Origin: Anaeromyxobacter dehalogenans 2CP-C
GTDB lineage: Bacteria; Myxococcota; Myxococcia; Myxococcales; Anaeromyxobacteraceae
Assembly: GCF_000013385.1 (NCBI RefSeq)
Contig: NC_007760.1
Location: 3,322,001 to 3,386,000, forward strand
Direction of reading: 5' to 3'
DNA length: 64,000 bases
Within the stretch, counting starts at the first letter, position 1. Each line of letters begins with the position of its first letter. The notes under the pieces were generated by a model, which saw only the letters and a program-made list of their open reading frames with translations, ran no database searches and had not been told where the DNA came from. Below are positions 17,471 through 24,778 of this stretch, piece by piece. A program made the translations under genes and the position numbers.

Positions 17471-19729
17471 CTACGCCACCGGCGCGCGGGTGCGCTCGCG
17501 GCCCGCCGCGGCGACGGCCTCGAGCAGCGCCTCCAGGTCGGCCGGCTTGACGAAGTGGTGCCGGAACCCGGCGGCGGCGCTGCGCTCGCGGTCGTTCGGC
17601 TGGCCGTAGCCGCTGACGCCGATCACCACCGGGGCCGCGTCGCCCAGGCGCCGCCGGAGCTGGATCGCCAGCTCGTAGCCGTCGAGCACCGGGAGGCCGA
17701 TGTCGAGGATGGCGACGTCGGGCCGGAGGCGGACCGCCAGCTCGAGCCCGCGCCCGCCGTCGCCGGCCACCCGCACCTCGTGCCCGGCGTGCGCGAGCAC
17801 GTCGGCGAGCAGCTCGGCCGCGTCCTCGTTGTCGTCCACCACCAGGATGCGCAGCGGCGCGCCGCCCTGGGCGGCCTGGCGCGGCGGCGGGGCCGGGGCC
17901 GCGGGGGCGCGCGGCGCGGCGGGCAGCTCCACCACGAACGTGCTCCCCTTCCCCGGCCCGTCGCTGCGCGCCTCCACCCGGCCCCCGTGCAGCGCCACCA
18001 GGCTCCGCACCAGCGCGAGGCCGATGCCGAGCCCGCCCTGGGGGCGGTCCTGCCCCTGCGGCGCCTGCACGAACGGCTCGAAGATGCGCGAGAGGAGCTC
18101 GGGCGCGAGCCCGCGCCCGTCGTCCCGGACCGCCAGCTCCACGCGGCCGCCGCGCAGCGCGGCCCGGACCTCGATGCGGCCGCGCGGCGGCGTGTACCGG
18201 GCCGCGTTGGTGAGCAGGTTCGCGATCACCTGCGCGAGGCGGTGCGGATCGCCGACCACCGCGAGCCCCTCGGGCACGTCCACCGTGAGCCGGTGCGAGC
18301 GCTCCTCCACGAGCGGGGTCGCCATCTCCACCGCGCGCGCGACGAAGGACCGGACCTCGACGCGCTCCGGCTGCAGCTCCACCTTTCCCCGGGTGATCCG
18401 CGAGACGTCGAGCAGGTCGTCCACGAGGCGCACCAGGTGATCCACCTGCCGGCGGATGACCGCGTGCTCCCGCGTGCCGCCGTTCCCTCCCAGGGCCAGC
18501 AGCTCCAGCGCGGTCACGATGGGCGACAGCGGGTTGCGCAGCTCGTGGCCGAGCATCGCCAGGAACTCGTCCTTGGTCCGGCTGGCCGCCTCGGCCTCGG
18601 CGCGGGCGGCCTCGGCGACGGCCAGGTGCTGGTCGCGCTCCCGCTCGCGCGCGGCGAGCAGGTCGGCGGACCGCTCGAGCGCCTCGCCCAGGCGCGCCAC
18701 CTCGGCGATGCCCGCCGCCTCCACCCGCGGGCGATCGCCGCGGGCGAGCGCCTCCGCCGAGGACGCCGCCGAGGCGATGGCGCGGTTGAAGCGGCCGGAG
18801 GCCAGGAACGCGCCGCCCGCGCTCAGGAGCACCACCGCGACCCCCAGCGCCGCGATCGTCAGCACCGACCGGCGGGTCGCCCCGTCGAGCATCTCGACCG
18901 GCGCCACCACCGCGGCGGTCCACCCGGCGTGGGACGAGTGGACGAACGCCACGTAGGAGCGCCCGCCGTCGAGGGGCATGTCCGGGTACACGCCCTCGGC
19001 CCGGTCCCGGGTGGCCGCGAGGAACCGGGGGGTCGCGCGCTGGCCCACGAAGCGCTCCGGCGCGCGGCTCCGCGCGACCACCGTGCCGGAGCGATCGACC
19101 AGCGTGCGGATCCAAGGGTTCTCGCCGTAGCCGGGCACCCGCACCAGGTCGCGCAGCGCGTCGGCCGGCACGAGCGCGCTCAGCACGTAGCGCACCCGCC
19201 CGCGGTGCAGCAGCGGGAGCCGCGCCGCCACGAGCAGCTCGCCGTCCGGGCTGGTGAAGACGTCGCCCAGGACCGGCTCGCCCGTGCGGACCGCCTCCTC
19301 CAGGCTGCGCGGGTCGCGGGGCGGCGCCGCGGGCGGGCTCGGCGCCCGCCGCGTGTCGAGGAGCCGGTGCCCGTCCGCCCGCGCCAGCAGCACCGCGTGC
19401 CAGGTGGGCTGCGTGCGCAGCACGCGCACCGCGTCCTCGCGGAAGCCGTCCAGGTCGCCGCGCTCGAGCCGCTCCGATCCGCCCAGCGCCTGCAGCGCCC
19501 GGAACGTGGCGATGGTCTCGCGGTCCACCCCCTCGGCGAGGGTGCGCGCGTCGGCCACCAGGCGCTGCCGGTTCGCCTCGCGCTCGCCCGCCGCCAGCCG
19601 GCTCAGCATCGCGGCCGCGAACAGCGCGACCGGCAGCAGCGCGCCCGCGGTGAGGCCGACGAGCCGCCACCGGAACGGGATCGCCCGGGCGGGGCGGCGC
19701 AGGAGCGCTCGGAGGCGGGGGAACCGCAC
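17471..19729 (-). CDS. Membrane hybrid sensor histidine kinase with periplasmic dCache-like sensor
   Basis: This 752-residue kinase has a membrane segment near 22-45 and a large periplasmic region (about 46-305) resembling a double Cache sensor (DGHRLLDTRR, GELLVAARLPL, SYVAFVHSSHAGW). A second membrane segment spans about 305-328, followed by a HAMP-like linker and a coil. HisKA has AMLGHELRNP (His395) and HATPase has GGLGIGLAL. The C-terminal receiver has VVDDNEDAA, Asp676 in ILDIGLPV, and VKPA. It starts at GTG 19729. It shares architecture and many blocks with the kinases at 1385 and 3516, so the three look like paralogues. No DNA-binding partner is adjacent. Confidence 0.9.
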   Translation of the reverse strand: MRFPRLRALLRRPARAIPFRWRLVGLTAGALLPVALFAAAMLSRLAAGEREANRQRLVADARTLAEGVDRETIATFRALQALGGSERLERGDLDGFREDAVRVLRTQPTWHAVLLARADGHRLLDTRRAPSPPAAPPRDPRSLEEAVRTGEPVLGDVFTSPDGELLVAARLPLLHRGRVRYVLSALVPADALRDLVRVPGYGENPWIRTLVDRSGTVVARSRAPERFVGQRATPRFLAATRDRAEGVYPDMPLDGGRSYVAFVHSSHAGWTAAVVAPVEMLDGATRRSVLTIAALGVAVVLLSAGGAFLASGRFNRAIASAASSAEALARGDRPRVEAAGIAEVARLGEALERSADLLAARERERDQHLAVAEAARAEAEAASRTKDEFLAMLGHELRNPLSPIVTALELLALGGNGGTREHAVIRRQVDHLVRLVDDLLDVSRITRGKVELQPERVEVRSFVARAVEMATPLVEERSHRLTVDVPEGLAVVGDPHRLAQVIANLLTNAARYTPPRGRIEVRAALRGGRVELAVRDDGRGLAPELLSRIFEPFVQAPQGQDRPQGGLGIGLALVRSLVALHGGRVEARSDGPGKGSTFVVELPAAPRAPAAPAPPPRQAAQGGAPLRILVVDDNEDAAELLADVLAHAGHEVRVAGDGGRGLELAVRLRPDVAILDIGLPVLDGYELAIQLRRRLGDAAPVVIGVSGYGQPNDRERSAAAGFRHHFVKPADLEALLEAVAAAGRERTRAPVA

Positions 19730-19865
19730 CCGAGACGGATAGGACGCGGTGCGGCGCGCTCAACGCTCAGGCGGGTCTTCACCCACCGTCACTTCGACGC
19801 GCGCGGCCGCGCCCGCGACCCCCCCCGGGCGAGCGGACCGCGAGCGCCGCGCCGGGACGGGCGGC

Positions 19866-20351
19866 TCAGCCGACGATGGAGACGGACAGCTCGGAGCCGG
19901 TGCAGACGATCCGGGCGGAGCGCGTGGTGCCCTTCGTCGCGGTGATGGCGCCGAGGCGCAGGTCGCCCGCGGTCCAGTCGGAGCCGAGCGCCTTCAGGAG
20001 GTCGTCGCGCGCGCGGTCGCAGCCGGCCTCGGGCGGCGGGGCCGTCACGGTGACGGTGCGCACGCTGGGGCGGGCCACGGCGCCGGCGATCGACAGCTCC
20101 TGGAAGCGGTAGCCGGCGATCTCGAGCTGGGTGTGGGCGACGGCGGTGCGGCCGCCCAGGCCCTCCATCAGGCGAGCGTTGGGATCGAGCTTCTCGAGCT
20201 CGCCGCGGGCGTCGTCCCAGGGGGCGCCGGGCGAGACGGGCAGCCTGGCTTCGAGGGAGCCACCGGCGGAGCCGCGGGAGCAGGCGGCCAGGGCGGCGAG
20301 GACGGCGACGGCGACGAGGGCGGCGGGGGTGCGTGCGGGCGAGCTGGACAT
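19866..20351 (-). CDS. Hypothetical lipoprotein
   Basis: The 161-residue product has a classic lipoprotein signal ending LAALAAC. The mature part starts with a Gly/Ser linker and holds two further cysteines (EAGCDRARDD and RIVCTGSEL) that could pair. AAGGAG lies upstream of ATG 20351. No family is recognised. It is probably membrane-anchored and periplasmic. It is divergent from a small membrane-protein gene 147 bases away. Confidence 0.7.
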   Translation of the reverse strand: MSSSPARTPAALVAVAVLAALAACSRGSAGGSLEARLPVSPGAPWDDARGELEKLDPNARLMEGLGGRTAVAHTQLEIAGYRFQELSIAGAVARPSVRTVTVTAPPPEAGCDRARDDLLKALGSDWTAGDLRLGAITATKGTTRSARIVCTGSELSVSIVG

Positions 20352-20498
20352 CGTGCGAATTTCTCCTTCGGGTGCGGGGGCGGAATCTACTCCCGCGCCG
20401 CCGTTCGCGAAACCCGAATTCGACGCCCGGAGGGTACCCGTGCGGCGCGCCGGCTGCCCCGTTATCGTTGGCACCCGAACTTCCCACCCGGAGGCGTC

Positions 20499-20642
20499 AT
20501 GGAGATCGACCCGAAGGCCATCGTCGGCGCGCTCCTGCTGGCCGCCCTGGGCGTGCTCGCCACCGGCCCCGGGCTGTGGAGCGAGAAGTGGGGCTGGGGG
20601 TGGCTGCGCCGGAAGGACGAGCGCGGCGAGCGGGAGCGCTGA
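20499..20642 (+). CDS. Small membrane protein, 47 residues
   Basis: A short frame encodes an acidic start (MEIDPKA), one hydrophobic helix (IVGALLLAALGVLATGPGLW), then a Trp-rich and strongly charged tail (WGWGWLRRKDERGERER). GGAGG lies 5 bases before the ATG. The single-pass layout, with positive charges after the helix, suggests an inner-membrane microprotein with a cytoplasmic C-terminus. Its function is unknown. It could regulate a larger membrane protein; the adjacent convergent gene is an OFA transporter, but no direct link is shown. Confidence 0.6.
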   Translation: MEIDPKAIVGALLLAALGVLATGPGLWSEKWGWGWLRRKDERGERER

Positions 20643-20674
20643 GCCCCGCGGCCGCGCATCGCCAGCCGCGCGCC

Positions 20675-21940
20675 TCAGGCGGCGCGCTTGCCGAGCCGGA
20701 TCGTCAGCTCGCGGCCGGGCAGGTTCACCGACACCTGGATGTAGCTGAACATCGCCAGCACGAACGCGAACGTCAGCAGCAGGCCCGCGACGTGGTACGC
20801 GCCGGCGTAGGAGCCGGTCGAGTCGGCGATCCGGCCGGCCAGCGTCGGCCCGATCACGCCGCCCACGCCCCAGGCCGTGAACAGCAGCCCGTAGTTCACG
20901 CCCATGTTCTTCGTGCCCCAGCAGTCCGCCGCGGTGGCCGGGAACAGCGCCAGGCAGGCGCCGTAGCTGAAGCCCACCACCGCCGAGCCGACCACGAACC
21001 CGCCGATGGTGCTGAGGTCGGCGAAGAAGAACATGGCGAGCGCCTGCAGCACGCACACGAGCGCGATGGTGACCGCGCGGCCGATGTAGTCGGAGATCAC
21101 CCCGGCCACCACGCGGCCGCCGGCGTTGAAGCTGGCGAGCAGCGCCACGAACACCGAGCCCGCCTGGATGGCGTTCCCGGACTGCACGGCCACGATCTTG
21201 GCCATGTGGCCGATGATCATGAGGCCGGCGGTGGCGGCGCAGGCGTACTGCGCGTACAGGGTCCAGAACATCGGCGTGCGGACGGCGTCGCGCCAGCCCA
21301 CGTCGGCGTGCGCCGGCGCCGCCGGCCCGGCCGCGGCGCTCCTCGGCTTCACGTAGCCCGGGGGCGGGTTGCGGATGAGCTGCGAGAACGCGGTCGCCGT
21401 GATCAGGAACGCGACGCCGAGGATCCGGAACGCGTTGCTCACGCCGTACGTGGCGAGCAGGTGCTTCGAGAGCGGCGCGATGTACACCGGCGCGATGCCG
21501 AACCCCGCCACCACCAGGCCGGTGATGAGCCCCTTCTTCTCGGGCGGGAACCACTTCACCGCGGCCGGGGTGGCGGCCGCGTAGCCGAGCCCGAACCCGG
21601 TGCCGGCGAGCAGGCCGAAGCCGACCAGCGCCGGGGCGAGCGCGCCCGGCGACGCGAAGCTCGCGACGATGAGGCCGATGCCGGTGAGGACGCCGCCCGC
21701 GCTCGCCACCATCCGCGGCCCGAGGCGGTCCTGCAGCCGGCCGGCCGGCACCATCATGAGCGCGAAGCAGGCGATCGCGAGGGTGTACGGGAGCGTGGCC
21801 TGGGTCTTGGTCCAGCCGTAGCCGCCGCGCGCGACCGGCTCGACCAGCTGCTTCGAGAACACGCTCCAGGCGTACAGGATGCCCAGCGCGAGGTTCAGCC
21901 CCATGCCAGCCAGCGTGACCACCCAGCCGCGTCGGTGCAT
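20675..21940 (-). CDS. OFA-family major facilitator transporter
   Basis: This 421-residue protein has about 12 membrane helices and fits the oxalate/formate antiporter (OFA) branch of the major facilitator superfamily. The opening GMGLNLALGILYAWSVFSKQL and the helix 2-3 block PAGRLQDRLGPR are family hallmarks, as are GFGLGYAAATPAAVKWFPPEKKG and YGACLALFPA. OFA members carry oxalate/formate, lactate/pyruvate or other monocarboxylates, so the substrate is open. Monocarboxylate exchange would fit the lactate locus 24 kb away. Three tandem GATTGA repeats lie about 70-105 bases upstream and may be its operator. Confidence 0.88.
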   Translation of the reverse strand: MHRRGWVVTLAGMGLNLALGILYAWSVFSKQLVEPVARGGYGWTKTQATLPYTLAIACFALMMVPAGRLQDRLGPRMVASAGGVLTGIGLIVASFASPGALAPALVGFGLLAGTGFGLGYAAATPAAVKWFPPEKKGLITGLVVAGFGIAPVYIAPLSKHLLATYGVSNAFRILGVAFLITATAFSQLIRNPPPGYVKPRSAAAGPAAPAHADVGWRDAVRTPMFWTLYAQYACAATAGLMIIGHMAKIVAVQSGNAIQAGSVFVALLASFNAGGRVVAGVISDYIGRAVTIALVCVLQALAMFFFADLSTIGGFVVGSAVVGFSYGACLALFPATAADCWGTKNMGVNYGLLFTAWGVGGVIGPTLAGRIADSTGSYAGAYHVAGLLLTFAFVLAMFSYIQVSVNLPGRELTIRLGKRAA

Positions 21941-22011
21941 GGTCCGGCCTCCGGCGGGCCATGGCCGCGCCGGCGTGGTGGACGGCGCGGCCGGGGCGGC
22001 CCGCTGACCCC

Positions 22012-22047
22012 GATTGACCGCGAGATTGATCCGCGATTGACCGCGAT
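22012..22047. promoter_or_regulatory. Three tandem 12-base repeats (GATTGA) upstream of the OFA gene
   Basis: GATTGACCGCGA (22012-22023), GATTGATCCGCG (22024-22035) and GATTGACCGCGA (22036-22047) are directly adjacent. The copies at both ends are identical. They lie 72-107 bases before the transporter start, in a stretch with more A+T than its surroundings. This is a good candidate for a regulator binding array; the regulator is unknown. Confidence 0.5.
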
Positions 22048-22164
22048 ATGAGCATCATCTCGATCGGGATGTCACGCGCGCGGCCGCGCGCGGGCGCGTC
22101 CTGCGACCGCATGCCGCGGCGCGGGCTGACGCGGATCCAGCGCGCTCCCCCGAACGCCCGACGA

Positions 22165-22836
22165 TCAGCGGACGGACTGCCGCACCAGGCCGTCGAGGTC
22201 CTTCGGGGCGATGCCGGCCTCGTGCAGCACGCCGCCCCAGGTCGCCTTCCCGGCCTTCACCTGCACCAGCCGCGTCAGCTCGGGCCGGCCGGTCCGCGCG
22301 GAGAGCAGCGTGAGCACGATCAGCTCCTCGCTCCCGGCGCCCGCGGCCCGCGCCTCGCGGAGGCGCGCCGGGTCCGCGCGCAGGCGCTTCACCAGCGTCG
22401 CGTCCACGATCACCCCGGCCAGCTCCGCGTCGGAGGCGCCGCGCGCGAGCGCCGCCTCCAGGTCCTTGCCCAGCGGCGCCTTGCCGGCGAGCGCGGCCTT
22501 CCACCCGCCGGACCGGTCGCGGAGCGCCAGCAGGTCGGCGGCGTCCGCGCCGGTGCGGGCGGCGGCGCCGTGCGCGATCCACAGATCCTCGGCCGGGCGC
22601 CCGCCCATCACCGCGGCGACCAGCTCGCGCTTGGGCGGCCCGTACGCGGCCGAGAGCAGCGAGCTGCGCGCGGTGGCGAGGATGTACGGGTCGGCGGCGG
22701 CGGGGCGGTCCGGCTCGAAGGTCCGGTCGCGGAAGCAGTGGCAGCCGCCGGTGGGCTCGGCGCGAGCGGCGGCGGGGCCGAGCATCGCGAGCAGCGCGGG
22801 GAGCAGGACGGCGGCGGGGGCGGCGGGGCGGAGCAT
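22165..22836 (-). CDS. Secreted hypothetical protein with CHCF motif
   Basis: The 223-residue product has a signal peptide (PAAVLLPALLAMLGPAAARA). The mature protein opens GGCHCFRDRTFEP, where the paired Cys-His-Cys could bind a metal or form a disulfide. The remainder is helical with no further cysteines and no CXXCH, so it is not a c-type cytochrome. No family is recognised. It is divergent from serA by 171 bases. Ribosome-site evidence for ATG 22836 is weak. Confidence 0.65.
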   Translation of the reverse strand: MLRPAAPAAVLLPALLAMLGPAAARAEPTGGCHCFRDRTFEPDRPAAADPYILATARSSLLSAAYGPPKRELVAAVMGGRPAEDLWIAHGAAARTGADAADLLALRDRSGGWKAALAGKAPLGKDLEAALARGASDAELAGVIVDATLVKRLRADPARLREARAAGAGSEELIVLTLLSARTGRPELTRLVQVKAGKATWGGVLHEAGIAPKDLDGLVRQSVR

Positions 22837-23007
22837 GCGGCGCAGGGTAGCCGGGGGCCGGGCCGGGGCACAACCGGCCACCCACCGCCCGGGCGCCCGG
22901 CGGCTTCCGGGGCACGCCCCGGCAGGCGCGCTCGCGCCGGGGCGCGGCCGCGGTAATGAGGCGCGCACGCACGAGCGCGCGCCCGCGCCCGGAACCGGAG
23001 GCCACCC

Positions 23008-24207
23008 GTGAAGATCCTCGTCGCCGATGCCTTCCCCGCCGACCGCCTGCAGGACCTCGCCGCGCTCGGGCTCGAGGTCGAGCTGCGCGCCGACGTGCCG
23101 GCGAAGGACCTGCCCGCCGCCGCCGCCGGCGCGTCCATCCTGGTGGTGCGGTCGAAGCAGGTGAGCGCCGAGGTGTTCGAGCGCGCGCCGGGGCTGTCGC
23201 TCGTGGTCCGCGCCGGCGCGGGGGTGAACACGATCGACGTGGCGGCCGCCTCGCGGCGCGGCGTGTACGTCACGAACTGCCCCGGCCAGAACTCCATCGC
23301 CGTCGCCGAGCTCGCGATCGGCCTGCTCGTCGCGCTCGACCGGCGCATCCCGGACAACGTGGCCGCGCTGCGCGCCGGCCGCTGGGACAAGAAGCGCTTC
23401 TCCGAGGCGGAGGGGCTCTTCGGCCGCACGCTCGGCGTCGCGGGCGTCGGCGCCATCGGGCGCGAGGTGGCCGTCCGGGCCCGCGCCCTCGGGATGCGGG
23501 TGGTGGCCTGGTCGCGCTCGCTCGACGACGCGCGGGCGCGGGCGCTCGGGGTGGAGCGCGCGCCGGACCTCGTGGCGCTGGCGCGGGCCAGCGACGCGCT
23601 CTCGCTCCACCTGCCGCTCGCGCGCGAGACCCGGGGCGTGATCTCGCGCGAGGTGCTGGAGGCGCTCCGCCCCGGCGCGCTGCTCGTGAACACCGCGCGG
23701 GCGGAGCTGGTGGATCAGGACGCGCTGCTCGAGCTGGCGGCGGCCGGCCGCCTGCGGGTGGGCACCGACGTCTTCGCCGGCGAGCCGGAGAAGGGGCAGG
23801 CCGAGCTCGACAGCCCGCTCGCGAAGCTGCCCGGCGTCTACGGCACGCACCACATCGGCGCGTCCACCGCCCAGGCGCAGGACGCCATCGCGCGCGAGAC
23901 GGTGCGGATCGTGGAGGCGTTCGTGCGCAGCGGCCAGGTGCCGAACTGCGTGAACGTGGCGCGCAAGACGTCGGCGCGCGCCCGGCTGGTGGTGCGGCAC
24001 GTGGACCGGGTCGGGGTGATCGCGAACGTGATGGCGCTCATCCGCGAGGCGGGCATCAACGCCCAGGAGATCCGGAACACCGTGTTCGACGAGGCGGTCG
24101 CGGCGAGCTGCGCCATCGACCTCGACGAGCGGCCGCCCGAGGACGTGGTGAACCGGATCCGCGCCCGCGCCGACGAGATCCTGTTCGTCGGCTGCTTCGA
24201 CCTGTGA
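23008..24207 (+). CDS. serA: D-3-phosphoglycerate dehydrogenase
   Basis: This 399-residue enzyme oxidises 3-phosphoglycerate to 3-phosphohydroxypyruvate, the entry to serine synthesis. The NAD site reads GVAGVGAIGREVA. The catalytic Arg/Glu/His lie in NTARAELVD, GTDVFAGEPE and GTHHIGAST. The last 75 residues (LVVRHVDRVGVIANVMALI) are an ACT domain, the serine-binding regulatory module in many SerA proteins. The intervening ASB domain of the long type is absent. It starts at GTG 23008 with GGAGG 7 bases upstream. Other 2-hydroxyacid dehydrogenases lack the ACT domain, so SerA is favoured. Confidence 0.9.
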   Translation: MKILVADAFPADRLQDLAALGLEVELRADVPAKDLPAAAAGASILVVRSKQVSAEVFERAPGLSLVVRAGAGVNTIDVAAASRRGVYVTNCPGQNSIAVAELAIGLLVALDRRIPDNVAALRAGRWDKKRFSEAEGLFGRTLGVAGVGAIGREVAVRARALGMRVVAWSRSLDDARARALGVERAPDLVALARASDALSLHLPLARETRGVISREVLEALRPGALLVNTARAELVDQDALLELAAAGRLRVGTDVFAGEPEKGQAELDSPLAKLPGVYGTHHIGASTAQAQDAIARETVRIVEAFVRSGQVPNCVNVARKTSARARLVVRHVDRVGVIANVMALIREAGINAQEIRNTVFDEAVAASCAIDLDERPPEDVVNRIRARADEILFVGCFDL

Positions 24208-24350
24208 CGGCGCCGGCCGCCCGGGGCGGCGGCCCCCTCCACGGCGGGAGCCCCGCGGCGGCGGGTTGACGCGCGCGCGCACGTCCGGGACGCTGGGGGG
24301 GTCCCTGCGCGCCGGGGTGCGGTCCGGGCCGCGCCGGACGGGGAGGCCAC

Positions 24351-24668
24351 ATGCGCTTCATCGGCTGGAACCTGTTCTTCGCCGCCTGGCTGCTCGTCAC
24401 CGCCTTCGCGCTCTCCCACAGCGGCCCGTCGATCTTCCTGACCTGCGTCGCGGCGCTCGCCATCGCGGTGCTCGCCTTCGCCTCGCGCGGCCTGCCCAGG
24501 CTGCGGCTCGCCATGGCGGTGGTGGCCCTGGTGCTCGGGGGCGCCGCGCTGCTCATGCCCGACCTGTCCGGCCTGGCCCGCCTCAACAACGGGCTGGTGG
24601 CGGCGCTGGTGTTCGCGCTGTCCGTGATCCCGGGCCGCGCCGACCTGGCCGGCTCGCGCGCCGGCTGA
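24351..24668 (+). CDS. Small four-helix membrane protein
   Basis: The 105-residue product is almost wholly hydrophobic, with about four membrane helices (residues 5-20, 27-45, 52-68 and 78-95). GGGAGG precedes ATG 24351. The topology and helix spacing recall SPW-repeat or DUF-type small membrane proteins, but I cannot assign one. It stands between serA and the PEP-binding protein gene, with about 110-140 bases on each side. Confidence 0.65.
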   Translation: MRFIGWNLFFAAWLLVTAFALSHSGPSIFLTCVAALAIAVLAFASRGLPRLRLAMAVVALVLGGAALLMPDLSGLARLNNGLVAALVFALSVIPGRADLAGSRAG

Positions 24669-24778
24669 GCGGGAGGGCGATCGGGGAAGCGCCGGGCCGC
24701 GCATTGGCGCGCGGCGCCGGCAGGTCCCGGTCGACACCCCGCCGCCCAGATGCGAGAGTCGGGGCGCCGGCCCCGACC

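Noticed and set aside
22165-22836. The CHCF segment as a haem c site
   Set aside because: The spacing is C-H-C rather than CXXCH, so covalent haem attachment is not supported.
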